Source of the DNA: Toxorhynchites rutilus septentrionalis | Lineage: Eukaryota; Arthropoda; Insecta; Diptera; Culicidae | Length of the DNA: 64,000 nt | Assembly (NCBI RefSeq): GCF_029784135.1 | Contig: NC_073746.1 | Span: 100,518,515-100,582,514, forward strand | Reading direction: 5' to 3' | Shown here: in pieces, positions 46,790 to 58,119 of the stretch | Position numbering within the stretch: position 1 is the stretch's first letter | How the letters are laid out: each line of letters starts with the position of its first letter | Notes under the pieces: model-generated | Database searches by the model: none | What the model saw: only the letters and a program-made list of their open reading frames with translations | Told to the model about the DNA's origin: nothing | Made by a program: the position numbers and the translations under genes

Positions 46790-47138
46790 ACTTTCAAGAA
46801 AATAATAATATGGCACCCTCGCTCCCGAAACCATGGAAACCATGAAAAACAATTACAATCAATAGTTACGGAAACGAAATCCGATATTTTTTTAAAGTTA
46901 TTTTCCCAAACAAGACTAGCTCATTGGCTTTAATGTGATATATCGATAATCTGAATCGGTCCAGTAGTTCAAAAGTTATGTTTTTTTTTGTGGTGGAAAA
47001 AAGTGGTAAAAATTATAACTCAAGAACAAAAAAATAACACCTCTCTGATCTTTGGAAATTTCATGTAAAATTCTGTAAAAAATATAAAAAATATAACGCC
47101 CATGATCCCAAGACCGTGTAAACTAGAAAATTCAAATA
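46790..47138 (-). repeat. ~310-bp repeat unit, left of pogo
   Basis: It contains CATGGAAACCATGAAAAACA, CAATCAATAGTTACGG, TCGGTCCAGTAGTTCAAAAG and AAGACCGTGTAAACTAGAAA. The next unit begins on the far side of the pogo element at 49039 with ACAATCAACAGTTATGG, so the two formed a tandem pair before the insertion. Confidence 0.7.
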
Positions 47139-49038
47139 CAGTCAACTCTCCCTAACTCGACAGCCAAAGGGACCATCGAGTTAGGGTGGTATCGAGATAC
47201 AGAACATTTTTTCCTATTTTTTTTATGTCTTAAATTGTCATATATTAGAGTAAGTGTCCCAATTATGGTATGAATTTGAATTTTTGATTCATTCCCTTAA
47301 AGTGAAAAAACACCTTTCTCATATAAAAAAAATAGATTTTTCCAGAATCTTTCAGGAGGTGATAGATGTTATATTTGACGAAAAAAAATCCTTCTACGCA
47401 TATGTTAGAATTTCAACGATGACAGAGTTATAGAACTTTTTCTTCGCTTCGGATTCTGTTGGCTCAAACTGACTCTACATTGAAAAGTATGCTACTTAAT
47501 CCGATTTTGTTGCTTTCATTTGAAAGATGAGAAAATTTAGTACAGGATATAGTTGTGGAACATCTAAATTAGTGGATTAAAATAACATCTTTGAAGTAGA
47601 AAATTTAAAAGTTTTTTTTTAATTGTAATTATTAATTTTATCCTAAAAATTCATACTAAACTTGATTGTTTCTATCAATTAAATTAAAGCTCTCTAACCT
47701 CTCTACAATTTGTTCTTTGACGCCCAACTTCTATCTCTCTTAATTTCGCTGCAAAACCGATATAAACAATTCCTGATGAAGATTCAATCAAAATCTTCAA
47801 AAATCGCGATTTTTAATCCACTGTACTTATAAAAGCCACTTAAATTTCACCTTAATGCTGAAAGGTTAATTTTTTTTCTTGAAATTATTCATATTTGAAT
47901 TATAAAAAAAACTTTTTTTTTCAAACTGTATACAATCGAGTCCTAAATTTTACATAATCGAATCATATATAATCGAGTTTGTATATAATCGAGTCCGACT
48001 TGCACGAGGCACTAGGTTAACAAAGAAAATATTGATTAAGTATGTTACTCAAACTGAATTGTAACGATCACGCAGGAACTGTTCAATCACAAAGAAATGT
48101 TCGAATAGTTTCACAGGAACATTTTCAGTTGATTTCAATATTCCGGACATATTCTTCAGGTTTGATTTAACGTTCGAATTAACATCTCAATAGAACTACT
48201 ATCTTCAGCGTTTTTCTCAGGTTTTTAACACTTTCTAGTATATCGGTATCTGGCATCAGATCACAGCAAATCACGTTTTGGTCCTTTTTGCACTAATTAT
48301 TAAAAGACATTGAGCAATCGAACGGTATTGTACCGTCGACATCGCTCACGACACATTAATTATGCCAGCGGAATATCACTCCCGTCCATGTTGGTTGTGC
48401 TTTAAAGTTAGGATTTCCCAGTTTGTGGACAAATTCTCAAGCCATATCCCGAAGAATAGAAGAGGGGTAAATTATTTTGTCTAGCTTGACAAGACAAAAA
48501 TTCATTAACCGCTCCAGCTTTTCGATTCTGACCAACCTTATATGCTTTTGGTCTAGATACAATTTTCCATTCCGATTCCATTTTTACTTTAGTGTGAGTA
48601 GTGTTGATACCGCACTTTGTGCAATACTGAAATTATTTGCAGCTTCAGACCCCTTCCGTCCATATTTTTCGACCTGCTCGATGATGCTCAAACCTTACGC
48701 AATGGTTAGCGTTTTGATTGTTCGCTTGAAAGGTTTCTCGTGGTTTTCCATACTTGAAAAGAAATTGTTTGATGACACGAACACTCCGTCTTCACTTTCA
48801 AGGGCAATTGAAATCTGAGGTAATAACGCACAAAAACATGTACGCGAAAATCAATCGAGTTAGGGAGGTGAAAATCCATGGAAAAATGAATCAAAACACA
48901 TCGAGTAAGAGAGGCATCGAGTTAGGGAGGTATCGTGTTATGGAGAGAAGAATGCTTGTAAAATCGAAGGTGCCATGAAATCCATCGAGTTAGGGAAAAT
49001 ATCGAGATACAGAACATTTAGTTAGGGAGAGTTGACTG
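47139..49038 (-). mobile_element. pogo-like element (1900 bp), degenerate
   Basis: The ends CAGTCAACTCTCCCTAACTC and its complement are the CAG-starting terminal repeats of pogo/Tigger elements. TA flanks both ends (47137-47138 and 49039-49040). Subterminal copies of ATCGAGTTAGGG and ATCGAGATACAGAACATTT occur near both ends. The minus strand holds the start of a transposase. Confidence 0.88.
48470..48751 (-). pseudogene. pogo transposase remnant (CENP-B-type N-terminal domain)
   Basis: The ATG at 48751 opens MENHEKPFKRTIKTLTIA, then a stop, then GLSIIEQVEKYGRKGSEAAN and FSIAQSAVSTLLTLK. This matches the N-terminal Psq/CENP-B helix-turn-helix of pogo transposases, which recognises the terminal repeats. 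A further stop follows. The catalytic DDE domain further along the minus strand was not recognised and is degraded. Confidence 0.8.
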
Positions 49039-49210
49039 TACAATCAACAGTTATGGAAAAAAAATCATATTTTTTTCCGAGAATGTAGAAGACTTATTCA
49101 TTGACTTCAATTTAATACGTTGATCGTCTAATCGGTCCAGTTGTTCAAAAGTTATGAATAAAAAAAAGCATTTTAAAAAAAGGGGGAAATTTGATTTTTC
49201 GGACCTAAAA
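49039..49210 (-). repeat. ~310-bp repeat unit, right of pogo
   Basis: It begins with the second TA copy and continues CAATCAACAGTTATGG and CGGTCCAGTTGTTCAAAAGT. It is collinear with 46860-47000. Confidence 0.7.
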
Positions 49211-49439
49211 TGTAAATGAACACCCTAATAAAGATATGATGAAAACCCTCTGTGATCCTAGGCGAGATGCCTTCTGTGTTATGTATGGATAAAATAAAGA
49301 AAAACTAAACTCACCAATAGACAACTACCAATACCGAACACAATTATCATTTTTTCTCATCAGTGAAAACATGTGACTTTAATATAGAGAAAACATATTT
49401 GAAATGAAAAAGGTATTTTTTTTATAATTTCTACTTTCT

Positions 49440-49593
49440 GTCCGCCATTTTGTAGTTGAATCCATCTTGGATTTGCATTTTTCATAAATTACTGTGTTAC
49501 TGTGTTACCCAAATGAGAGGGCTTGACAAGTAGAACACAATAATTTATGAAAAATGCAAATCCAAGATGGATTCAATTACAAAATGGCGGACT
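49440..49593. repeat. Inverted pair of GATGG-array units (58-bp arms)
   Basis: GTCCGCCATTTTGTAGTTGA at 49440 is answered by TCAATTACAAAATGGCGGAC ending at 49593. The units belong to the array family at 25450-26130, here arranged head to head. A further partial unit continues to about 49660. Confidence 0.85.
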
Positions 49594-49689
49594 GCATATT
49601 TTCTCTAAACCCTATTATTATAGGTATCAAAGGAAAGGGCTTGACTAGTAGAATACGGTAATGGTAATTTCCAGATGCAAGTGCAGCGC

Positions 49690-49911
49690 GAATGCATTAA
49701 TGGGCCATTAAACGGGGGTAACACTGAACGCAACATTAATTTATATCTCAAAAACCATGATTCGTACCGAAATAGTGCCTTAGAAAAAGTTATAGAGTAT
49801 TGATGTTAAAATGTGAAAAAATAGACACTGAGAAAAAATAGTACTCTTTTTTTTTATTTACAAAAAAAAACTTTAATCTGCAATATCTAAAATATATATA
49901 TTTTAATGTTT
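49690..49911 (+). repeat. Fragment related to the 61.5-63.7 kb palindrome arms
   Basis: ATCTCAAAAACCATGATTCG, TAGAGTATTGATGTTAAAAT and CACTGAGAAAAAATAGTACT match 61660-61760 in order and orientation. It is cut at 49912 by the TGACGTAGGACTA-ended element. Confidence 0.7.
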
Positions 49912-50954
49912 TGACGTAGGACTACGTCTTTCATTTCTATACCGGGGTGTAAAATCAAAGTTTCGAAAACGAAAGCGTTACGCCGGAGACCGAGATTTTG
50001 AGTGTTAATAGCTCCTAAACAACTGAACGAAATGGTATGATAAACACTTCATTCGAAAGATAAAATGTCTACGCGTTCTATACTTGTTACTTTCTGATCC
50101 AAAAACTTGTTTCAATAGTCTTAAATTTGCTTTCAAAATAGGCTATTGAAATCACCAATCGGTATATAAGCGAGCGCCGCTCGGAAATCCACTCAGTTCT
50201 AATTGAACAGCGATTGGAGCATGTTGTCGCTGTTGTGGTGAAGCTATTCATTTATCATGAAAGCGCGGATGAACGGTGTCACCAAGAGCCTGTTTGTGCA
50301 CCTTAGGCCAGAAGGGAATCCATCAGGAGGAGAGTGATGCTACAAACGGTTCCCCGGGAAGATCTCGAAGCAGCCGCTACACACACACACATACACGCAC
50401 GGAATTCTTTCCGTTTGGATCGAGAAAGATCCGGAAAATAATCTGCCAGTTCCTCTAGGAATTTAAAAATACATTCATGTGAAAGAGTTTTTTTGAATGT
50501 TTTCTATCCATGTAACACTGTGACCAAATATGTTTCAATCAAGTGCTATTAACAGATGGTTATCGAGTTAGCATTAACCACTGGTGGGCTTCCAGTATCG
50601 AGGAAAATGTGGAAATATCTAATCGTTACTGAAAATAATCTGCCAGTTCCTCTGGAAATTTAAAATTACATTCATATGAAAGAGTTTATTTTAATGTTTT
50701 CTGTCCATGTAACACTGTGACCAAATACATTAGGTTTTGTGATTTTTCAATCAATCGCAATCAACAGGATAGCTTCTGAAGATTATTCTTCCCCATCAGT
50801 AGGATATTTCCGTATCCAATATTGGATGCATAAAACCTTGTGCCTCCAACGTAACGCTCTCGTTTTCGAAGTTCTCCAAATATTCATTCATTCAGAATGA
50901 ATTCAGATTCAACTTCATACAAATGATCTCTAAATCAACGATAGTCCTACGTCA
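49912..50954 (+). mobile_element. TGACGTAGGACTA-ended element with promoter-like segment (1043 bp)
   Basis: The ends TGACGTAGGACTA and their reverse complement bound a segment whose right half is collinear with 2380-2717. The internal unit at 50430-50535 is repeated at 50610-50830. A TATA/initiator pair lies at 50163-50200. No recognisable protein is encoded; the short frame at 50276-50458 ends in a (CA)n-derived THTHT run. Confidence 0.65.
50163..50200 (+). promoter_or_regulatory. Candidate RNA polymerase II core promoter
   Basis: TATATAAG is followed about 30 bp downstream by CTCAGTTCT, matching the arthropod TCAGT initiator at the canonical spacing. It could drive transcription rightward through the element. 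Chance occurrence cannot be excluded. Confidence 0.45.
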
Positions 50955-50999
50955 CTCTTGCGGTTATACCATAGATATAACACTTCCTGTTTTTTTCAT

Positions 51000-52960
51000 G
51001 TGAAATAGAAAGAAAATTTTTAAAAAATCTAGAAATTTTTCTCCACAGCCCTGCTCTAAATGCAGTTGTAGTGATTACTGAAGTATTTGGATGTATGCCG
51101 TTCACAAAGGCTATGCATTAAAAAAGCTAATTCACAGTAAAAAGTATTTGGAATGCAAACATATGATTTGTTTACTACAAATTTGAACGCTTACGTTTTA
51201 TCTGCTTAGTTCCTACATTCCAAGCATCGCACGATGTCAACTTACCTAATGAAAAACATCCACCGTCGGATTAAATTTGAAATAAATCACTAAATAGCCT
51301 TGTTTTCAAAACTACAATAATATTTTCTTTGATATCATGATATCACGTTTTTACTCAAAACCTCACCACGCATAATCGGAAATCTAATCCGTTTTCGTAT
51401 TGTTTGAGAAACGAAAAAAAATCGAAATCCGTCGAATATTGTGCAAATTCTATTAGCATTGAATTTTACTAAATATGAGCAAAATCAAGGGGGAAGAAGA
51501 TGTCCACCTACATGCGCAACAGCCGGATGCGGTCCAGACGCGCGCGCTGCTAATCGAATGATCGAAGCGGTTCTTTTTCAATTTATCACGAACGGTTCTG
51601 GCAACCGCTTGTCGCGCTGGTATGATAATTTTCACCATTTATTGCTAGAACTGGAAAATAATTTATTATCCGTCCGTTCGCTCGAATAGCTGCCCCTACT
51701 CAGTGTTCGATAAATCATCACGAAACGCTCCGCTAGAGAGCGCTTATGGGTTGAATCGAAGCGTTAGGTTAAGGGACGAGGGGGCGGTGGAAAGTATGAG
51801 AAGCACGTCCGCCGATAGAATCTGACCACCGCTATTGGGACTGTGGTTGGCCGCTGGCTATGGCCGCCAGTAGTTCCGTGGCGGCACGTAGAAATGCGAT
51901 GAATGATTTGTTGGGCGTATTCTGTTCCGTGTCGATCGCCGTAAACAATGCATGAAATGTGTGGTTACGACATTCGACTAAATTATGTTTGACGACGCTT
52001 AGATGATGCCGGTGGTGGAGATTCGTGTGCGAGCATAGTGGTTGATTGTCCAATAGTTGTCAAAATGTGATCATGACCAACGTTGTTGTTCCTATTCTTT
52101 TCAGTGGAGCAGCAGGGTGTTTTGAAGATAATAACATTTTTGCAGCTTCATAAATTTCACTTAAATATATAAAATAGTTCATTAAAATAATAATGAGCTA
52201 ACTAACATACACAACAATACATGATACGAATCAGGATCGGATCCCGTCATAAGTAACCCACGGGTAGTCACAAAATTTCTCATCGATTGTGAACTCCAGA
52301 ACTCGAAATCGTGTCTGCAAAAAGCAATCACACATCCGATTATCTCATTTTTTTCTTATGGAAGACCACCATCCCGATGAATCAGCGAAATACGTGCATC
52401 AAACAAGAGGGGGATGGGCACTGATGCCATCCAGATGGAGAAGGTCGGATTTCATTCCCGGTTGCGCTGCGTTCCGCAGACGGCAGACGGTGTGCAATAC
52501 GTATGCAAATTATACATTCGAAACCATCAATAAATGTTCAGGAGTTTTACTACACATTCAGGGGCTGCCTTGCAGTAACGAATTTTCTTCTCCGTGGTTG
52601 CTGCCTCCGTTCCATCCTTCCGTCATTACACTGCTATTTCTGGCTGAGTCCTCGCCTCGATGGCATATTTTCATGGTTTTACCATAACAATAAATGTTTT
52701 AAACGATTGTACACGGAAAAGATGGAACATTGGTCGTAGTACAAACAATGGTGCTGCAATGTGACGGTAGTTGACTACAATTTCTAGAACGAATATATGA
52801 ACATTATTGAAACTCTCTGTAAAATTGCCAAAATTTATAAACATTATGAATATTTATATAGCCATTCCAAGGCAAACCGATATAGTGGTTCTCAGATTTT
52901 TACGAAAAGTGGAAGTTTTGTTCCTTATCATAAAATATGAGACCATTTCCATTTTAAGGT
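51000..52960. other. No gene recognised; one protein-like minus-strand frame
   Basis: GC-richer patches lie at 51480-52060 and 52380-52640. The minus strand at 51832-52053 encodes a protein-like stretch (NHTFHALFTAIDTEQNTPNK and FIAFLRAATELLAAI) that I do not recognise; it could be an exon or chance. No mobile-element ends were seen. Confidence 0.3.
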
Positions 52961-52969
52961 GGTTCGAAA

Positions 52970-53547
52970 AATATTTTTTTCCCTTTTTCCAAAAATGTTT
53001 TTTTCAATTCGTAACTTTTGAACCTCTGAACGGAATCAGACATAAAATTGAAGTCAATTAGCTAATCTTCTTCGGAAAAATATCAAAATGCGAAAAAAGT
53101 GAATTTTCCTTTCGTCATTATTGATTGTATTTGTTTTTTTTTTCTAGTTTTCATGGTTACAGGACAAAGAGCGCTATAATTTTTTTTTCTTGAAAGCTGC
53201 TGAGATTTTTACATACCATATCCAAAATCCGAGAGACGTTCTGTTTTGAGTTATGATTTTTCAAAATTAACCGACTGTCCGAAAAATAATTTTTTCCTCT
53301 TTTTTCCAAAAACGACTTATTTTAAAAGTTCATAACTTTTTTTGCTAGTGAACTGATTTAGATGTTCGATATATCAAATTAAAGCCAATGAGATAGTCTT
53401 CTTTAATAAAATATCACAATTGTGAAAAAAAATTGGACTATGTTTTTGAGATTGTTGATTGTATTTGTTTTTTATGGTTTACATGGTCTAGGGACCAGGG
53501 GCGCTATATTTTTTTGTTGAAAGCCGAAAGTTTGTTTTTTTATATAA
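52970..53547 (+). repeat. ~310-bp repeat units in tandem, left of mariner copy 3
   Basis: Two head-to-tail units share TTCNTAACTTTTNNAC-type and AAAGCCAATGAGATAGTCTT-like motifs. They also share TTGATTGTATTTGTTTTTTA and a GGGCGCTATA block. Orientation is opposite to the units at 46.8-49.2 kb. The second unit continues on the right of mariner copy 3 at 54828-54905. Confidence 0.75.
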
Positions 53548-54827
53548 GGCTGTCAAAAAAAGTCCTGCGGTATTTCCGCGAGGTGTGGTTGTAAGCGCGT
53601 AATTCTAGTTGTATTCATTGTATCGAGGCATACTATAGCTTGTTGGAAAGGTATTTTTGCGCGCTATAATATAGTCCTTGACAGTGTTTTGTTTGGTTAA
53701 GTCGTTCGTGAGTTATAGTGTCGCAAATATGGAGCAAAATAAAGAGAAAATCCGACATATTTTACAGTACTACTATGACAAAGGCAATAATGCATCTCAA
53801 GCTGCCAATAAAATTTGTGCAGTTTATGGACCCGATACAGTTTCCATTTCCACCGCACAACGATGGTTTCAACGTTTTCGTTCTGGTGTAGAGGTCGTCG
53901 AAGATGCGCCACGCTCCGGAAGGCCTGTCGTTGAAAATTGCGACAAAATCGCTGAATTAGCCGAGAAAGACCGGCATAGTAGCAGCCGTAGCATCGGCCA
54001 AGAGCTGGGGATAAGTCATCAAACCGTTATTAACCATTTGAAGAAGCTTGGATTCACAAAGAAGCTCGATGTATGGGTGCCACACACGTTGATGCAAAAA
54101 AACATCTTTGACCGTATCGACGCATGTGAATCGCTGCTGAATCGCAACAAAATCGACCCGTTTCTGAAGCGGATGGTGACTGGCAATGAAAAGTGGGTCA
54201 CTTACGACAACGTGAAGCGCAAACGGTCGTGGTCGAAGCCGGTTGAAGCGGCTCAGACGGTGGCCAAGCCCTCATTAACGGCCAGGAAGGTTCTGCTGTG
54301 TGTTTGGTAGGATTGTCAAGGAATAATCTATTATGAGCTGCTTCCCTATGGCCAAACGCTCAATTTGGACCTGTACTGCCAATAACTGGACCGCTTGAAG
54401 GTAGCACTCACGAAGAAGAGGCCATCTTTGATAAACAGAGGCCGCATTGTCTTCCATCAGGACAACGCCTGGCCACACACTTCTTTGGTGACGCGCCAGA
54501 AGCTCCGGGAGCTCGGATGGGAGGTTCTTTTATATCCGCCGTATAGTCCGGACCTTGCACCAAGTGACTACCACCTGTTTTTGTCCATGGCGAACGAGCT
54601 AGGTAGTCAGAAGTTAGCCACAAAAGATGCCTGTGAAAATTGGCTATCCGAGTATTTTGCCAATAAGGAAGCGAGCTTCTATAACAGGGGTATTATGAAG
54701 TTGGCATCTCGTTGGGAACAAGTCATCGAACAAAACGGCGCATATTTGACTTAAAACAGATGATTGTAACTAATTTTATGAACAAATGAAAATTCAAAAA
54801 AAATACCGCAGGACTTTTTTGACAGCC
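53548..54827 (+). mobile_element. mariner element copy 3 (about 1280 bp)
   Basis: Terminal repeats GGCTGTCAAAAAAAGTCCTG and the complement bound the element, and TA-rich flanks are compatible with a TA target. Joining the flanks restores a continuous ~310-bp repeat unit. It retains a ~15-bp segment near 53636-53658 that copy 2 lacks. Confidence 0.93.
53729..54754 (+). pseudogene. mariner transposase pseudogene, copy 3
   Basis: The 1026-bp frame keeps one register from ATG 53729 to TAA 54754 (341 codons), but two codons are now stops. A TGG is TAG at 54308-54310 and a CAA is TAA near 54382. The first catalytic aspartate codon is mutated: TGDEKW reads TGNEKW, with AAT at 54185-54187. The other triad residues (HQDNAWPH and APSDYHLF) are intact. 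With no frameshift it is the least rearranged copy, yet it is inactive by both nonsense and catalytic mutation. DD34D spacing between the last two aspartates confirms mariner. Confidence 0.94.
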
Positions 54828-54904
54828 TAATATAATGTATCCAAAAATCATGAAGGTGATGTTTTTGGTTTTTGAGTTATGATTTTTCAAAGTTAACTTG
54901 TTAC

Positions 54905-55056
54905 ACAAAATTCAACGGAGTCGATTAGAAGATCAATCGATGAACAGTTCTGCGATTGGACCCATGAACTTGCTCATAGTAAGAAAACGTGAATGTTTAA
55001 AGGTATTGATAACAAAAAACAAATTTTGGGCGGGACAAAGTTTGCCGGGTCAGTTA
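54905..55056 (-). repeat. TAGCTGACCC-family repeat, copy D (5' fragment)
   Basis: On the minus strand it begins TAACTGACCCGGCAAACTTT and matches the first ~150 bp of copies A-C. It stops at the junction with the ~310-bp repeat. Confidence 0.75.
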
Positions 55057-55889
55057 GTACATAATAAATATATTTATCAATTCTTTCATGTGATTTGAAG
55101 TTATGATAAATGGACGACCAGTTTATATATAGATATATTTATCTCGAGCTGTGCATCATCTTGCCATTTAAAGGAAGAGAAGTAAAGGGCCATTTTGGAT
55201 CAGGTAAATGATTTCGACTCTCATAGATTCAAATTTTTGAGTATTAATCTCATTTTTCCGAGTAATCTAAGAAACCTGTGTTTTTTTACGCCCCATTCTT
55301 CATAGATTCTATTGTCGATGAGAGTTCTTTCATCGTTGTCTTTGCATAAATACTTATTCAAATTATTGTGAGGTTACTTGCGTATACAAGGATTTTATTT
55401 TTATATTTACGAGAATCATTGCAAAATAATGACTGTATACTATAATTGAGAGGGTTGGTGGGATGACTAAGCCTTGAGAAATACCAGATTGTTGGATTCT
55501 AATTAGAGATTTGATAGTAATTATTGTTGTTTTGAGGGTCCTATTTTCAATTAAATTTTCGATGAAAAAAGTCTAGATAATCACGAATTTCTCAGTTCAA
55601 AAGACTTCTCAGTTCTGGGTACCTTCATGCTCGATCGGAATCCAAGTGCTGAATGACGCAGCTGTATCAGATGATTCTTTTTGATAGTTCTGCTTCAGAA
55701 GCACAGTAAATAAAAGATCAAATGTATGGGGAATTAGGCATGTTTTATCAACTTAAACCATTTATTTAAACTATTTACTGACTGGGAAATCGTCATGTTC
55801 GTCGCTTCGTCGCTTAGGATTTTGTACTTCTGGTACGATTTGCGATCGAATGCTCCTCTAATTTACTCCAAACTTTGCGAAATCGGCAA
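55057..55889. other. No recognisable feature
   Basis: AT-rich DNA with no domain-bearing frame or repeat structure noticed. Confidence 0.4.
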
Positions 55890-56121
55890 GAAAAAATGGC
55901 TGAACTTATCAATATGGAACGTTCACAGATCTTAAGGTAAGTTGAGATTTCTTCTTTCAAATAACACGCCTTGAATGTATTCCGAGGGGCAAGCTCCTGA
56001 ATACGCGTGACCCCAGTGCAAGTTGAAGGAAATTTCCGAAAAATCCCCCGGCCAGAACGGGAATCGAACCCAAACACCCGGCATGATAATGTGAGACGCT
56101 AACCACTTGGCCACGGGTGCA
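55890..56121 (-). mobile_element. tRNA-derived SINE, copy 2
   Basis: The minus strand starts GCACCCGTGGCCAAGTGGTT and has box B GGTTCGATTCCCG. The body includes CAAGGCGTGTTATTTG and AATCTCAACTTACC as in the copy at 46497. The head and body are diverged by several substitutions. The 3' end is approximate. Confidence 0.85.
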
Positions 56122-56574
56122 CTATGTTGAGGTAATACACTACGCTAAAAATTTGCCTGCAAACATTAGAACTTTCTGCGATATTTGAAAAATTACAGTG
56201 AATTTTGTAAAGAACTATAAAAATCCTGCTTTGGCACTTTTTTGAATCGATGCAAAAAAAAAACGAATAAATTTCTTTCCCTCAAAGTAACAAATTATCC
56301 TTGTGCAGAAATTATTGAGGTCTGCAAAACTGTCTTGTTATTTTCGTTGCGATGGTTGTTTATTGAATAATTCATCATCAAAGACGAAAGGGTAATTTTT
56401 CATTAAAACAGAAATATCTCTGTATGGGAAGGTCCTACAGGAAGATTCTAGGAACCAAATGAAAGCTGGTTGATAAGTTTAACTAGATTAGCTGTTGAAT
56501 TGGTAAGCTAAAAACTATGCTAGTCCAGAAAACCATTGAAAAAAGGGAAAATTTTTATTCATTTCTTCCTGACA

Positions 56575-56600
56575 TTGTTGTCCACTACACCAACACACAC
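56575..56600 (+). repeat. (CA)n microsatellite
   Basis: A short run of CA dinucleotides in AT-rich DNA. Confidence 0.9.
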
Positions 56601-56779
56601 ACACACACCAAGATAAAAATTTGTACGTAAAATATTCTAATATTTGAAAATTGTAGCTCTAAAATGATATATATCCTATCAATTTTCACGACGTTACAGA
56701 ATTTAAAAAATCACTTGAAATTTCTTACTTCGCACTCTGTTTCTCTATTTTTTTTTGTCGAGTGTATGTCTTAGTTTTT

Positions 56780-57260
56780 CTTTGTGCCGTCTGTTCATTT
56801 TATTAGGTTCATTTAGCAATTCAGCTGTAACAGAGCCGAATTTATTTGTGTACATTTTTATCTATGGTAATATTGCTGTATATTACATAGTAGCCATTTT
56901 TTATCTAAGAGAATTCCTATCTCATCGATACACATTTTTATCTATTTCACAGTAGCCATGTGGGCGTATGAGTATCATTATTTTATCGATACACATGTCG
57001 TCTTTTTTCGGCATGAGAATATTCCTATTGTTCGATATTTCAAAGTTGGGCCATACACAGCGGAACTGTTGATATGGGACTTACCGATGCAGCAGAATAT
57101 AATGTGAGTGGTAAGGGACTGGGATTACCATCACATGATGATAGTTGCGTGGACGTAGTAGCTAGAATAACACGCAAAGATGGTCAGTTGAGGCCCCTGA
57201 GCTATGAGCTCATGATCGTTCACTTAGTATCGGACACTAAACCAATTTGGATACGAAGAC
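56780..57260 (+). repeat. Direct repeat, left copy (partner at 60340-60790)
   Basis: Shared landmarks in order are TTTTATTAGGTTCATTTAGC, CAGCTGTAACAGAGCCG, a TGTGTACAT block, CACAGTAGCCAT, GTGGACGTAGTA and CAAAGATGGTCAGTTGA. The two copies are strongly diverged and contain internal duplications of the AGTAGCCAT segment. They flank the foldback element on both sides. A possible short frame at 57074-57364 overlaps the repeat. Confidence 0.65.
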
Positions 57261-57529
57261 GCCCAGTTTTTTTATCATCATCGGAAAAAACTCCATTTTT
57301 TAATGCAAACGTTATCAAAAGCAATTATTATTATTTTATTTTCTTTTTTCCGGAAGTCAATTGACTTTCCTTCAACTTTGTCGAACATCATATGGTCGGT
57401 ATTAAGACAGTCGGGGCTAAGCAACGAAACAAACAAAAAATGAGTTAAAAGTAGAAAACAGTCAAAAATTTCCTAGCCTACGTAGAATGTTGCAAATAGT
57501 TAGGTTTATGGGTTGTGTCCCATTCACCC

Positions 57530-57735
57530 GAAACACGTTTACCCGAAGCAAGTTTACCCGAATGTAACACATACCCGAATGACATTCACCTTAATGTAAC
57601 AAATACCCGAATGCAACATATACCCGAATGGACATTTACCCGAATGAACATTTACCCGAATGCAACGTTTACCCGAATGCAACGTTTACCCGAATGCGAC
57701 ATTTACTCGAATGGGATGTTTACCCGAATGAAGAA
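57530..57735 (+). repeat. Left subterminal array, ~17-bp unit TACCCGAATGCAACGTT
   Basis: About 12 units of 15-17 bp, each with the core ACCCGAATG. One pair is identical, the others vary in the last 6-8 bp. Confidence 0.95.
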
Positions 57736-58119
57736 GGAAAAATTCCGACAAATCAGTTTATGAGTTTTGTCGAATCTGCTGTTAGGAAGTTACGAAGTAA
57801 ACTAAGAAATTGTAATGAGAAAATTCGAAAAAGATGTTGAAGACTTCGCTGTGTTATTTTTAGAAATTAGTGTAGGCACAATTGACATGCTGTCTTCTTT
57901 CCTTTCCGTATTGCTCTTTAAGACCAAGAGATCATTCAGAAATGAGCATGGGTTATGAAATATTCAGAAAATTAAACAGGTAACTTTAACATAAAAAATT
58001 TCAATGAAAATGTGAAAAGAATAGATAAGAAAAAATGGTACTTACGTATTTGCCGCCGCGGCGCAATTTTTATCATGAGTTTATTATTTCGTGATGAAAT
58101 TTATTTTGAGATCAATGTA

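Noticed and set aside
51832..52053. Host exon on the minus strand
   Set aside because: The composition is protein-like, but no splice sites or recognisable family were found, so it is mentioned only in the region entry.
57515..57763. 82-codon open frame rich in Pro, Glu and Asn
   Set aside because: A translation of the 17-bp foldback array.
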